Positions 23,298 to 39,065 of a DNA stretch of 64,000 nucleotides are shown here, piece by piece. Made by a program: the position numbers and the translations under genes. The stretch covers positions 1 through 64,000 of the forward strand of contig JAOTOL010001207.1 of NCBI GenBank assembly GCA_034440575.1, written 5' to 3'. This DNA comes from Imbricaverruca yamaguchii (taxonomy: Eukaryota > Arthropoda > Thecostraca > Neoverrucidae). The notes under the pieces were generated by a model. The model was not told the DNA's origin. It did not search any database and saw nothing but the letters and a program-made list of their open reading frames with translations. Positions within the stretch are counted from its first letter, which is position 1, and every line of letters begins with the position of its first letter.

Positions 23298-23399
23298 ATC
23301 AATAATCATGACAAATTCTACTGATAAAGTCCTTCAAACTTCATTTTCTTCTCCGTCATATCAGGACATATTATTTGCCACCAAGAAACAACTAGGGAC

Positions 23400-23450
23400 A
23401 GTTCGGAAAACTTCGGAAAACTCGGAAAACTCGGAAAACTGCTTCGGAAA
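23400..23450. repeat. Short tandem repeat TCGGAAAAC
   Basis: Four or five units of (T)TCGGAAAAC in tandem. The inverted copy is at about 28,765-28,815. Confidence 0.7.
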
Positions 23451-23774
23451 TCCCAGGTGAGTCCCGTGAAAATAAGAAAAAACAGGGGTGCTGAAATCCA
23501 ATGTTTTGTTTTTTTTGTTTTTTTATGGGGGGGGGGTGTGTGAAGTGGTTACTCTACCTCATCCTATTTCGGTACTCATACCGCCCCTGAGTGGTCATAT
23601 GCACAACCGAAATGTCTCGAGTGTTCCTAAAATCCGGTGATTTTTGTGGGGGAGGCGACTGGGTGGGTGATACAAAATTTCCGAATTTTGGAAACCGAAA
23701 AATATAGATGGTGGTGGAGGGGGGGATGCACTGGTGACTTCCTCACCACTTTTCGGTGCCTCGGACCGCCCCTG
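23440..23774 (-). repeat. Two-unit tandem repeat with CAGGGGCGG starts, left copy
   Basis: On the minus strand two diverged units begin CAGGGGCGG, at 23,774 and 23,589 (185 bp apart). Each then reads like GAGNACCGAAA, GGTGAGG and ACCACT, with a C-rich run and a GGATTTCGGCA segment. CAGGGGCGG is a common hAT-type terminus, but no complete element or TSD is visible. The right copy is at 28,406-28,740. Confidence 0.5.
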
Positions 23775-24188
23775 GTTGCAAGAAAATTTCATGACAATTT
23801 CACTTTTGCCCTCTAATTTCCGCACTAGATGCCCAGGATCTGATACACATGACCGCGCTAGATCGTGCTGACCGCAGGATCTAACCGTAAGAGCACAAGT
23901 TTAATGTGACTCACATGACTGACTTTTCTCCATTTAACCCAAAATCTAGCAAAATTTTACTTTCCAATGTATGGAGTCCAATCGCCTTGCAAAACTACTG
24001 GTAATCCTTCTTGGTATTCGGGCTAGCAACGAGTAACTCTAGTAACTGCAAGCCAGCTATCAATTTTGAAATTACAAAAAATAATCAGAATAAAACAATG
24101 GCTAAAAACGGAGCTGAATTTAAGCTTGAACTAAATCGGACAGGTGATGAAGTAAGACGGCGACGATTGGTCCGATATCGAAAGCCGA

Positions 24189-27991
<3,803 letters not shown>

Positions 27992-28405
27992 TCGGCTTTC
28001 GATATCGGACCAATCGTCGCCGTCTTACTTCATCACCTGTCCGATTTAGTTCAAGCTTAAATTCAGCTCCGTTTTTAGCCATTGTTTTATTCTGATTATT
28101 TTTTGTAATTTCAAAATTGATAGCTGGCTTGCAGTTACTAGAGTTACTCGTTGCTAGCCCGAATACCAAGCAGGATTACCAGTAGTTTTGCAAGGCGATT
28201 GGACTCGATACATTGGAAAGTAAAATTTTGCTAGATTTTGGGTTAAATGGAGAAAGGTCAGTCATGTGAGTTACATTAAAATTGTGCTCTCACGGTTAGA
28301 TCCTGCGGTCAGCACGATCTAGCGCGGTCATGTGTATCAGTTCCTGGGCAACTAGTGCGGAAACTAGAGGGCAAAAGTGAAATTATCATGAAATTTTCTT
28401 GCAAC

Positions 28406-28740
28406 CAGGGGCGGTCCGAGGCACCGAAAAGTGGTGAGGAAGTCACCACTGCATCCCCCCCCCCTCCACCACCACCAAAATAAATCGTTGGATTTCGGCA
28501 TCTATATTTTTCGGTTTCCAAAATTCGGAAATTTTGTATCACCCACCCAGTCGCCTCCCCCACAAAAATCACCGGATTTTAGGAACACTCGAGACATTTC
28601 GGTTGTGCATATGACCACTCAGGGGCGGTATGAGTACCGAAATAGGATGAGGTAGAGTAACCACTTCACACACACTTCACACCCCCATAAACAAACAAAA
28701 AAAACAAAACATTGGATTTCGGCACCCCTGTTTTTTCTTA
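28406..28740 (+). repeat. Two-unit tandem repeat with CAGGGGCGG starts, right copy
   Basis: Units start at 28,406 and 28,620 (214 bp apart; the left IR2 copy has 185 bp, so unit length differs between arms). Both carry ATTTCGGCA-type and ACCACT motifs. Confidence 0.5.
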
Positions 28741-28915
28741 TTTTCACGGGACTCACCTGGGATTTCCGAAGCAGTTTTCCGAGTTTTCCGAGTTTTCCGA
28801 AGTTTTCCGAACTGTCCCTAGTTGTTTCTTGGTGGCAAATAATATGTCCTGATATGACGGAGAAGAAAATGAAGTTTGAAGGACTTTATCAGTAGAATTT
28901 GTCATGATTATTGAT

Positions 28916-29084
28916 GGGGGACGATTAGTCTATGGGTAAGTTGCTCGTCTCACAATCGAAAGGTTGGGGGTTCGAGTCTCACCTGTCTCTACTCTTCGCC
29001 CGCGACCAATCGGCGTGTGAGAGTGGTGACGCTACATGACTCAGCGGTCGATGTGTCGTTAAACCAATAACCAACCAACCAACC
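28916..29084 (+). mobile_element. tRNA-derived SINE, copy B
   Basis: Inverted IR2 counterpart of copy A, with the same imperfect target duplication. The duplication therefore post-dates the SINE insertion. The A-box-like TAGTCTATGGG, B box and AACC-repeat tail are intact. Confidence 0.75.
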
Positions 29085-29237
29085 ATGATTGATGATGGTC
29101 TTAATTTCAAGGCTGTTCTATGAAGGCCACCAAATGCATGGTGTAGGGCACCCGAATGGATACACATGAAATTTGAACTTTACTTGGTACCATGAATTGA
29201 CAAGATAGGTGAAGCCACTAACCATTTCTGTAGTATT

Positions 29238-29286
29238 CCCTAGCTATGAAAAAAATTGTTCACAACATTTTTTTCATAGCTAGGGG
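29238..29286. repeat. Perfect hairpin, right copy
   Basis: Counterpart of 22,926-22,975, one C shorter at its outer edge. Confidence 0.85.
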
Positions 29287-29490
29287 ACCAAACTTGAACT
29301 TAGTATTGCAAATGCGGTCTGACATAGACACAGTAAAGCTTCCTGATGATTTCTTCACTTTTGTACGATTCATTCCTATTTATTTCCTCAACCATTCTCA
29401 GTGTCTCAATATTGGTCCCAGTACTGATCCCTGGGGGACTCCACTTGAACCTCTTGCCATGATGACTTTGTACCACTTAGCATCAGAGGA
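29280..29490 (-). pseudogene. LINE RT fragment, right copy
   Basis: Mirror of 22,720-22,941 with the same GVPQGSVLGPI and VRPHLQY blocks and the same internal deletion and stop. The decay preceded the duplication. Confidence 0.65.
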
Positions 29491-29512
29491 GGTCTGTTAC
29501 CAGGCGACCAAA

Positions 29513-29830
29513 ATTATGGGGAAATGACACCGCCATGCGAGCGATTTCAACCTAAGTGGGTGTATAGGGTAGTCATGGGTGCTGAACCAATTTGCGCAAG
29601 TTTTAGTTTCGTACTGGCAGCGATCTCGGATATATAGCTTGATAAACTTTTCATAGGTCACGTTTTAGGTAAACATTTAAGAGCGACTATCTCCGGTGCT
29701 TTAAAGCTTAGCATAGACACATAGCATATCTTTATAATCGCAAAGACCTCTTCTTTTTGTTTCTGGATCAGTTTTCAATTTTGAACAAATAAAAAAAATT
29801 GATCAATGAACTCAGGTCAAGTGACCACCC
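29513..29830 (-). repeat. Dispersed repeat family D, copy 2
   Basis: Mirror copy of 22,379-22,690 in the right IR2 arm. Confidence 0.6.
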
Positions 29831-30020
29831 ATGACCATAGGCGTAGGAACGTCTCAAAAATTGGTCGGCCAGGGTCAACAGCAGGAGCGCACCCAGGAAT
29901 TTCGCAAAACACCGTGGTTGAGTACTTTTGGATAGGAAATCCGATAATTTTAATAGTGAACACACAACTTTCACCGCTAAGTGGGGTGGGGGTGGGGGCA
30001 GACCCCTGGGCGCGCCTATG
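29831..30020. mobile_element. Possible second hAT-like MITE, right copy
   Basis: Mirror of 22,192-22,378 with the same CATAGGCG-type ends; no TSD seen. Confidence 0.4.
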
Positions 30021-30380
30021 ACTACAGCAACATGTGGTCGTAAAAATAACGATCACCGCAGCGTAAGTACTTTCAGATTTACACTTCTCGCTGTGGTTGG
30101 AACTCTTTTAACGACCGATTAATTCGTGTGTAATAATAGGTTTATCTTCTTGGTGCGGGTGTAGCCATTTAATATTACTGTTCAAACACAATTTATTCAA
30201 CTTCCGTTATATGCATAGGTATGTGTGGTGGATGTGGGGCAAGCTCATTACAGCCTCACTAATGGGTATGTGGTGTGCCCCGGTTTCCATGATTTAGTAC
30301 AATAGGTCTTTAAGATGCCCCCCCCGTTGTACCGCTGTACATAATCACCGATGTTGGTGAGGACAAAGAACAATCAAGAA

Positions 30381-30728
30381 CATAGGCGCACCGGAGGGGG
30401 ACACAGGGGGCCCGCTCCCCCCCCCCATGCCCATGAGAGCAAAGTGCCCTTTTGACCGAAAAGTGCCTTATTGGCCTGAAGGTTCCAAATTTAGCCCAAA
30501 AATCACCTGCCCTACGTGCCCGCCTGTGCCAAAGGTGCCCTTTGAGCCCAAAACTGCCCTTTTGGCCAACAAAATTTCACACCCCCCCCCCCCCCCCCGG
30601 TCAACAAACCTTCCAGTGTGCCCCGGGCCGCTATGTGCCCTTTTGGAGCCAGTCAAGTGCCCTTTTGGAGCCGGCAAGTGCCCTCTTCGGTTTGGGCCCC
30701 CCATGGAAAAATCCTGAGTGCGCGCCTG
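30381..30728 (-). mobile_element. hAT-like MITE with perfect 8-bp TSD, right copy
   Basis: 348 bp flanked by ATCAAGAA at 30,373-30,380 and 30,729-30,736, the complement of the left-arm TSD. It is 6 bp longer than the left copy, at least partly in a C run near 30,583-30,598. Confidence 0.7.
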
Positions 30729-31461
30729 ATCAAGAACGTAGCTCACTTGCTGGCCCATTGCAAAAGAAGTATCATGATTGGTGCTGGAGAGGTTCAGAAA
30801 CAAGAAAGAACGCTGGTTGAAAATTATTTCATCCGGTGTGTGGCAGTCCAATATTGGCAGGGTGACAGACCGAGGGAAAGAAAAATGCAATAAATATTGA
30901 TACATGGCATGTTGTTCGTACTCACGGCCTAATTCCAACATATAGGCGATCAGCCACCTCAATCACCCTACTAATACACGTCGTGCATCTTAGAATATCT
31001 GCCATTTCAAACGAAATGCTACTACATCATGTAACTCCCGGCTGAAACAGAATATAAGCGCTTATTTTGGGGACCAACAATTCAGCGCAAAATAGCTGAC
31101 AGTTGACAACACACGGTACACCATAAAGTCATAACGTGTTCAGACTTAACCGCTACAAGATACCGTCGTGAAAGAAATTTGATGATTAGTTCTCTTCTTC
31201 CCACGTTTTCTGTTCCCTAAAAAAAATCCGGATGACCGCTGAGCTCTGATACACCACATCTCTTTGGTTAGATACGCTACCAGATTGGCTACCGAACGGA
31301 GTTTTGGTGCTCTTTTTTATTTACTTTTCTACTTTTCTGTGTCTATGGATGCGATGTGTGGCTCCAGACAATTATTGTCAGGTGCCCGGCACATTTTTGT
31401 GATCTAGTTCTTTTTAAAATGTTGTATTGCTTGTTTTACACGGACGATGTTTTTTATGTAT

Positions 31462-32980
31462 TAGCGCGTTTTCGCAATCCCCGACGTGTTTATTTAGTTC
31501 CCGGTCTTTGTGTTCCTCTTCTAGTACCATGTCGATTGCAAGGGCCCCAGCCTGCTTTTCAGGCTCCCATGCGGTCTCAAAGCCTCGGTGTGCTTTAAGG
31601 AACCGGTTGTGTTTGCTTTTTAGATTCCGGTGTAGCTACCTTGAGCTGCAACTCATGTTTTAAAGTCTTGCCGCTTTTTGCGAAACTCGGTATGCTTTGG
31701 AAGACCTAGTGCATTTTCGTCCTTCAGTTGTGCTCTTAGGATCCCGCTGTGTTTATTTTGGGTTCCTCACTCACATTTGTAGGACCCCAGCATGATATTG
31801 GGGGCTCCAATATAATTTCACGTGGTCCCGTCGCGACCTTTCCGGCCCAAGCGCGCAATTTCTGATAGATCCGACGCGAGTTTTCTGTGCTCGACGTAAT
31901 TTTTAGTAAATTCTGAAGAATGCAAAATTGGAGCCGCCATCCTTTTTCGGCTCCCGGCGACTTGTCATGTCCCGCCTCGATTTTTCGAGCTCCGATACGT
32001 TTTTCGGTGACCGGTATGCTATTTGTTAAGGCATCTGGTGGTATGTTTGGACAAAGGAGTGATTTTCCTGGCTCGTACTTAGTTTGCGTATTTGGCTTCG
32101 TAATTAGTTTTCTAAATCTCTCTTTATTTCGGAGAGCTCCAGCTTGAGTCTTATCGGGTCCCGATGCGACTTTGGGACCACACTGTGCTTATTTGGGGCC
32201 ATCGACGCTAATTTTAGAGATACCCGCGGGGAATGTTTGATGCCCTGACAAAAACTTATGAGACTACCAACAGGAATTTTCGGTCCCAATCGTGATTTAT
32301 GTGTTCCCTAGTGTGATTTCCAAGGGCAGCGGTTCGACATTTTTGGGTCTAATTGCGATTTTTAGACCCTGTTGTCATTGGTTAGGATGCCTATCGCGAG
32401 CTTTACGGCCTCGACACGTCTTTGGGGACCCAACACGGGTTTGTTTTTTATGGGAATTTGCTGAGACACCAGAATTATTATACATATTCGGATTGTTTCT
32501 TTTCCGTTGCCCCGACTTTATTTACTAGGTGCTCTCCATGAGACTGTTGGGACGCCGGTGCGACTTGTAGAGCCCCTGGAGTGATTTTCGACGGTCCGGG
32601 CGCGACTTTTTGGCACCTTCATGTTCAGCGTAATTGTCGGGGGCGGCCAACCCCTTGGGTCCCCGTTACGATTTTTAAGAACCTTGACACGACTTTTTCG
32701 CCCCCCGGCGTGGTTTTCGGGCCCCATGCGAGACCCTTTGAGGCCCCCAGTGTGATTTTGAAGGGCCCAGCCCGTCTCCTTCCAACTCCCATGGTGATTT
32801 TCAAGGACCACGGCACGACTTTTGTTGTGCTCCCAGCGTGATTTTCACGGGCCCCGGTCCGACCTTTTGTGGATCACAGTGCGATTATCACGGATACCGA
32901 CCCGACCTTTTGAGACCCAACGTGATTTGGACAGCCCGGCCAGTCTTTTTGGCGCCCAGCGTGATTTTCGCAAACACCAC
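31462..32980. repeat. Degenerate ~21-bp minisatellite, right copy
   Basis: Mirror of 19,240-20,760, reading as TTTT tracts followed by GC-rich halves. Confidence 0.6.
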
Positions 32981-33394
32981 TGGACGATGAAAAGCCTTGA
33001 TAGTAATATCCGTTGCAAATTGGTGTTCTAGCGCATTCAGTCAAAATGTCTTCATTGAATACATTCTGTGATCAGTCTTTGCTAAACAGAGATTGTTACA
33101 TATACCGTGAGACCATTATGTGACGGAACCATTTCCGTTGAACGACATAATTTGAGTTAAAAGTTTAACATGCTGTCAATGTCACTAGGTAGCTACCCAG
33201 CTAGAGATCCACACGGTTCAGTTGCCATGCTCGTGATGTGCCTTGTCAGGTCACATGACAAGCATCACTCGTCACTCGTCACATCATCATTCTTCATATG
33301 TCATTCTTCACCTTTTTTAGGTAACATCACGAGCGCCCAATCCTCTGGGGATTCTGAGATTTTGAGTGACCGAAAAGCAACCCCTGTATGCCTA

Positions 33395-33565
33395 TAACTT
33401 TTGTCTATGCTGTTTTTAAAGATGTTCATGGTACTGCTACCGACAATGGAGTAGCTCACTCTGGTATGATTCCAATATTCAACTGCCCTGTTGATGAGGA
33501 AAGTCTGTCTTAACCTTGTCCTGTTATAGCTAACTTTAATTTTGAATGGATGAGCTCTATTGTTT
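33395..33565 (-). pseudogene. LINE ORF2 C-terminal fragment, right copy
   Basis: Mirror of 18,667-18,846. It lies on the same strand as the LINE piece at 34,855-35,035, on the other side of the PLE pair. The two may be halves of one LINE split by PLE insertion. Confidence 0.55.
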
Positions 33566-33661
33566 AATACAACGAAGAATGGCTCTTAGGTACTCCTGGG
33601 TTTTAGACATTGCGTGAGACGAAATATACGACCCTCAATATACCAGGAGGTGCTGAGTTTA

Positions 33662-34648
33662 CTCAACATCAAAAGTAGCGTTAGGGATCATGCTATATTA
33701 CTCAACGTTTCGGCCAGGGGCCATCATCAGGAGTGATATAAAAAATGGCAGGGTAAACAATTGAAAAAACGCGGGGGAAAAAGCGTGCAAAAATACACCT
33801 GAAACACAGAAAAGCATCCTCATTGCTGCAGACACTTCAAGAAACTCCAAACCAGAAATCAACTAGGTTAAGATAGAATCCTCTGAGGAAGCCCGGGCCG
33901 ATGGTCCATATACATATCGACACATATATAGACATATATCGAATGTAACGCGTAATACATAAAATATAATTTATGTTTATGTAATTTTATGTGATATGCC
34001 AAGACGTTGTTTGCGTGTTTAGTTGCGGCCGTAGATTACGTATGTGTAGAGATTCGAGGACCTTCAGATCAGCGTTGTCCCTGGCTGTTGCTAGAATTTC
34101 TACTTTGAGTTTGTGTTAGTGTCGCTGTGTTCCATGTTAGAATGTTTGCCGATCATGTGTTCGCCTAAAGGTGTGTATTCTCTCCGAAGTCTGGCATCTC
34201 CCAAGTGCTCATTGTACCTATCCCTGATGCTACACTTGGTTTCTCCGACATAAAATATTCCAAGACAGCGGTTGCACGTTATTTTATAAACTACGTTTTT
34301 CCGCGTGCATCTGCCTTTGAGCCCGTTACTACAGGTGTGGCATGTTCGTCTACCAGCAGGGCATGGCGACAATTCCAGGGCTGAGCTGACCAGGTAAGAT
34401 TTCAGTGTAGGTCCGCTAGTCCAGGCTACCCTAACCTGATCTAGATGAGAGAACGTATAGCTGCATAAGTCTCATGTAGACGTAGTTGGGATTGCTACAT
34501 GCTCGATACCGACGTTGCCCACTTATCCTACTCCTGTTGTGAGGGTGGACAGCACGAGCGGCGGAGTGTACCCGATGTGCTGGGTATCCGTTTTCCAGGA
34601 AAAAGGTTGTCATCTTCGCAAGGCTCCGCTCGCACGAAATAGTATCGT
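33662..34648 (-). mobile_element. Penelope-like element PLE-3, mosaic, 5'-truncated
   Basis: The minus strand encodes RT C-terminal residues, the Cys-rich linker and the GIY-YIG core (KGRCTRKN, IFYVGETKCS, RDRYNEHLGD). It shares the 1-base deletion after NTN with PLE-2, so the endonuclease is truncated. The 5' part matches PLE-1 and the 3' part matches PLE-2. The hammerhead-like boxes are at 33,724-33,730 (CTGATGA) and 33,707-33,711 (GAAAC), with a GGCC/GGCC stem. It abuts PLE-4 head to head at 34,648. Confidence 0.7.
34100..34372 (-). pseudogene. GIY-YIG endonuclease domain of PLE-3, frameshifted
   Basis: 90 codons covering the Cys-rich linker and the GIY-YIG core, ending prematurely at TNTNSK. 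The C-terminal half present in PLE-1 (including LRPQLN) is out of frame. It is expected to be inactive. Confidence 0.75.
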
Positions 34649-34854
34649 AAGTGTCTGCAGCATATAATCGTATAAATAGTAAGTGTCTGCAGCAATGAGG
34701 ATGCTTTTCTGTGTTTCAGGTGTATTTTTGCACGCTTTTTTCCCGCGTTTTTTCAATTGTTAACCCTGCCATTTTTTAAATCACTCCTGATGATGGCCCC
34801 TGGCCGACACGTTGAGTAAATGGCATGATCCCTAACGCTACTTTTGATGTTGAG
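34649..34854 (+). mobile_element. PLE-4, 3'-end fragment
   Basis: About 205 bp of PLE 3' end in plus orientation, from GTAAGTGTCTGCAGC (present twice within 35 bp) to GATGTTGAG. The hammerhead-like core has GACAC in place of GAAAC (34,806-34,810), which would abolish a canonical core. GCCATTT before and AAATGGC after could pair as an outer stem. It mirrors PLE-2's position next to PLE-1. Confidence 0.65.
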
Positions 34855-35035
34855 GATGACCTCTAATTGCATTTCTTCTGTCAACTTCGAACATCTCCCT
34901 AAGATATCCCTGGTCCTGACCATGGACAAATGTAAAAACCTCGATGAGATCTCCTCTCAGCCTTTTATATCTCATTGAAAACATGTTCAATTTCTTCCAA
35001 CTTTCCTTATATGCTAATCGTTCCTTGCCTGGGTG
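34855..35035 (-). pseudogene. LINE ORF2 post-RT fragment
   Basis: The minus strand reads KERLAYKESWKKLN, then RYKRLRGDLIEVFTFVHG, then EVDRRNAIRGH. This is the post-RT region of CR1/L2/Jockey-type LINEs (RR.RGDLI...K...G, ...RGH). It stops at the PLE-4 edge. Confidence 0.6.
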
Positions 35036-35125
35036 TAACCATTGGGGTGGGGGTGGATGTTCCAATCTCCCTTCCAATTTCTGAAAAGTAGCGATTTGTC
35101 CCCCCCCCCCCAATTTTTTCGGTAC
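35031..35125 (+). repeat. Dispersed repeat family E, copy 1
   Basis: GGGTGTAACCATTG, then TTTCTGAAAAGTAGCGAT and a C run. A diverged copy lies on the other strand at about 49,205-49,310. Unknown, possibly a DNA-transposon end. Confidence 0.4.
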
Positions 35126-38100
35126 CCCAAAGCCGTGCTAACTGAGTACCATCGCCGCAAAATTATACTTAATAATTTAGAGTCGAAGTATAGACGCAGG
35201 AGAATCAGCAAACATACTAAAAGCCGATGTAGCCAATAAACGAGCTTCACAGGCTATCCGTCGTCACAAAATCTCCAAATAGCAAAGTTCCAAATGCTAA
35301 AAATTTCTGCTTCCAGGCCATTCTTCAAAGTAACATCAACCTTGATCATTTTCTGTTTTCTCTTGAGTGAAAAATTCTGCTCTGCTAGGCAACACATCTG
35401 CATTTTGACCGTTAAAGTGGTAATGTGAGACCTATGTAGTTCCTTCCAGCGTGTTCAGTACATGCATAAGCATTCGTGGCATTTTTTTTAACAATCATAA
35501 AACCGTCGCTGAATGCCGATGCCAATGAAAATACGCCCCTGGCGAACTCGTCGCTGAATACGAATACGAATACCTTTTATTTTACTTTAATGTTTCGAGT
35601 TGTTGCTGGGGTGGCTTTAGGTACCAGGGTTCTATTGCTAAGCAGAGCTTGTCGTGTGAACCCTGGCCCCACCACCCGATCCGTGAATTCCAGTTCAACG
35701 GCAGAATTTTGATCGAAAGTATAACGTGCCGTCAATGCCTCAACACGGGCGCCCGGTAGCTCATCCTCGGCCTTATCGGGCCAGCTGCCAGCTGCAGTGA
35801 AACAAAATTCGCCATTTTGCATGGAAAGTCACATTTAATGGAAGTTTTAGGTTTTCATCCTTGGTGATGACTTTCATCTTTTTATAAATATATTACAAAC
35901 ACAGATGGTGGTTGTTATGATGGAAATAAAGTGCATGTTTGCAATGTTTTCATCCTTGTCTTGTTTTTCCAGCAGGCATCAATAGTCTCACTCTCAGGTG
36001 AATATAGAATGGGCTTTGAGACAAATGCATATCATGACAAAACCTAATGGACCTGTAGTGAAGATGTTCCTGGCAGGCTGAAAATTATTGTATAATGGAC
36101 TAGATGTGTAACTTCATGAAGCTAGGCATGAAGTTCACAGTGTATCCTCACAATGCAGAGGATTATGTAGCATGAACACAAGTGCAGCAATCTATGAATA
36201 TGCATAAATCCATGAAATACAAACTCATACCATGCGTCTTTTAAAAAAAACATGTGAAGCTGTAGCATAACCAGAAATTTGGCTGAGCTGACAAACTTAA
36301 GGTCTGAATCATGACATTGGCCAAACCCAAGTAATTGTCAGCTAATGCAGGAGGGATTTGGAGCAAGGTGATTGGGCATCACCAGCATAAATAGCCTGAT
36401 TTCAACTAAAATTATCCTTTACTCAAGCTCTTCAGAAAAAACGGAACATTTTATTTGAAGAAGAAGTATTGTTTTCAAGTAGAGCTTGCACCTAAACCAT
36501 ACAAATCAGGTATTTTGCGTCAGCGATTTATTAAACCTTACACAATCCAAGTTGAATGACAACGGGCTGGCTGGATCGACCCACGAGCTGAACCATTAAC
36601 AGCGTTGAATATCATGGCTGAGTTTACAGGCAAAGAATTTAAACTAAACATCTCAGCCATGATTACAGGCAAAAAATGCAGGCTTACAAATATACATTAA
36701 TAAATACAGAAATACCCAAACCTCGATCCTATTCAGCGATTTACGAGGGGCCAGGTTTGTTTTTAGAAGTCCTGTGTGCGTCACAATTGTAGGCATGTAT
36801 TTTGAAGAAAAATAAAATTGACAAAATGTTCCGATATTAATATATGATTCTCTTCAGATCTAAACAGGGAAATAAAATTAGAATTGTTTCTTCATTTATT
36901 TTAACCTTACCTTAATACATTTCACAAATACTGCAAATACTAGCAAACATTGTTTATCAAGAACATGGGATGAATAATTTCATCCTAAGGCTGGCACAAT
37001 CCAGGAGGATGAAAAACACATGAAAATGCAGGGGAATTTGTGGATGAATACTGGCAAGCATGATGGATAAATCAAAGATCAAAGCAAATATTTGAACGTC
37101 TCATCATTTTCTACACATTATAAAAGGACAATAGCGCACTGCCGCCGCAGTACAAGGAATTTTTCATATGTTCATCTGTGGGTTTTTTCGACCAGTCTGA
37201 AGGATGAAAAATCCAGGTAAACGCGGGCTTGATATACGGAATTGCTACGAATAAATCGCACAACAAGTGGGATTTTCCAACTCTCCGTGCATTTTCGTAC
37301 GTGAAAATTAGCACAAAACCACTTCCGAAGGTTTTCCTTACGTGCCATATTTTTTACAACGCAAGAGCTTCTGACATGTGGATGCTCGGAAAGTATGCTG
37401 CGAATGGAGACCAGTTCCTTGGTGATATGGCAAGGGAATACTATAAGTGAACAAAAATATAACTAGTTCAAGTTCATTTTCTGATTTGAGCACAACAAAA
37501 TACTCGACATGTGCACATTTAGGTGACAATTATGGTGTTTTTCAATTGCCATTTGTCGATAGCTCTCCGGCTTTTTCATTCGTCACAGGTAACAACCTGA
37601 ATGCCATAATTCTCCCTTGTAGTGGAAATATTTGATCCTACTTTTTTCATGGCATTCTTTATATTGTTCTAAGTCCTTTCCACTATAATAGCCTCCCAGC
37701 CGTGCAAGATGAATTTAAAAAATAAATTGCGAAGTGTGCATTGTGTCCTGTGGCACTAGAATTTGTCACGAAAGCGCAAAACATCCCTGCGCTGAATTTT
37801 GCTTACATTCAATTGTTTTCATAGCCCTGCATTTGGCATACACGTGCATACAGTGCAGCGTGAGCTCTATGTGTACTGCCTTGAGCGGAGTCAACCTTAA
37901 ACCACCTCAGCCTACGTTGCACAGATGTATGGTACAATGTATATGATGAATATCTCAATTTACATTGGTGATATATTAGTGGCAGATCTGCGTATGCTGT
38001 TCGAAGGAAAGCATATGATCAAGGTAAGGCCAGTGGATTCTAAGGCTGTTCTGCTTTGTTGGGAGGGGGAAGATTCAGCGCTGAATGAGGCTGAAGTAGA

Positions 38101-38850
38101 TATTGCAGGGGAGAGACGGTGTTAGGTCTAAGGAGGCCGAATGGGCCGCCCGTCATCCCCAAAGGGGAATGCCACTTCATCTGCTGGACTGCTACCCCTC
38201 TGGCCTCCTTTCCATCCCCTACTGTTGAAGCGCCACCCATCCGGGAGGTCGGAGTGCACCCCTCCCCTTTGGTCCCAGCTTCCTAGGAAGGCAAGTTAGT
38301 GCCACCCCAGCACATCGTTAGCCTCCACCAGCCCCACAGCTCAGCCACACACCCTGTAAATTCCTGTATCCAATCCTATTTGAGACTGAATTATGTGATG
38401 CTGAATATCCCTACAGGGAGGAACCTTAACATGTTGCAAGGTGTGGACAGGGCAGGAATTATGGATCCAGCACCCAATTATATTGGCATAAGGACAAGTT
38501 TAAAAGAAACTATGAATTTACCCAAGAAGTAGCTAAAGACACTTGCAAGATAATGCAACTATGAGCCACAGGGGCCAATGGCATAGGAAAAGGGCAGCCC
38601 CCCCCCCCCACTTTGAAGCTGGTGGGCAATGTCTGGCATCTTTTCATCTCCCCCAGTAGAAAACATTTCAGTCTCATGGCACATCCTGCTGCCTCCCCCC
38701 CCCCACATAAAAAATGATCCTTTTGGCCCTGACAGGTGCCGTCTTGGTTACACTTTGTGAACACCAAGAACTAGTTGTGAACAACATTTGTTGATTAGGT
38801 ATCCATGAAATAATGGAAAGAAATTATGTTCTCCTTTTGATACCAGTCTA
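35126..38850. other. Mostly unique sequence, one LINE-like trace
   Basis: No gene, promoter or repeat was recognised outside the fragment at 35,577-35,712. AT-rich, with short random frames. A GC-richer patch lies at about 38,090-38,340 and C runs at 38,599-38,610 and 38,696-38,705. Confidence 0.4.
35577..35712 (+). pseudogene. Possible LINE 5' coding fragment with NPGP motif
   Basis: A short frame reads a hydrophobic stretch then LLLSRACRVNPGPTTRS. A hydrophobic run followed by ..NPGP occurs near the N terminus of many CR1/L2-type LINE proteins, in some as a 2A-like ribosome-skipping motif (D.E.NPGP). Here only NPGP is kept, so 2A activity is unlikely. The frame stops about 10 codons later. 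Confidence 0.35.
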
Positions 38851-38852
38851 TG

Positions 38853-39065
38853 CTATTTTTTAGATAGCTGGTGATAGCTGGTTCCAATGTTAACTAGCCC
38901 GCTAGTAAAGAAAGACTGTCTTGTCTTTATCTTGATATAATTAACTTTGATTTTGAATTCGTGGTCTCTAATAACTAATCGCATAATTTGTATTATCCTA
39001 GATATGTATCCGTTGCTGACCATGCATAAATTTAAATACCTTGAGACCTTCTCCCTTATTTTTCT
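38853..39065 (-). pseudogene. Decayed LINE ORF2 C-terminal fragment
   Basis: The minus strand reads LRYRKIREKVSRYLNL, then FKIKVNYIKIKTRQSFF. It parallels the post-RT region of the LINE pieces at 18.7 and 34.9 kb, but WN and other hallmark residues are lost. Confidence 0.5.

Larger units (their letters stand above)
18110..24188 (+). repeat. Inverted duplication IR2, left arm
   Basis: This 6.1-kb arm is inverted relative to 27,992-34,110 and is nearly identical. For example, the 93-codon read-throughs at 22,685-22,966 and 29,246-29,527 differ at one residue, and indels are few. It contains the PLE-2 3' end, LINE pieces, a 21-bp minisatellite, a hAT-like MITE, a dispersed repeat, a hairpin, a SINE and a two-unit tandem repeat, all shared with the other arm. 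The inner edge is AAAGCCGA at 24,181-24,188. The outer edge lies inside the PLEs, where similarity drops. Confidence 0.9.
27992..34110 (-). repeat. Inverted duplication IR2, right arm
   Basis: Inverted, nearly identical partner of 18,110-24,188, holding the same elements in mirror order. Near 34,110 the match switches. Upstream PLE sequence in this arm (KGRCTRKN, ETKCS, the ~38-bp deletion) resembles PLE-1 rather than PLE-2. The arm boundary therefore lies inside a mosaic PLE. Confidence 0.9.
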
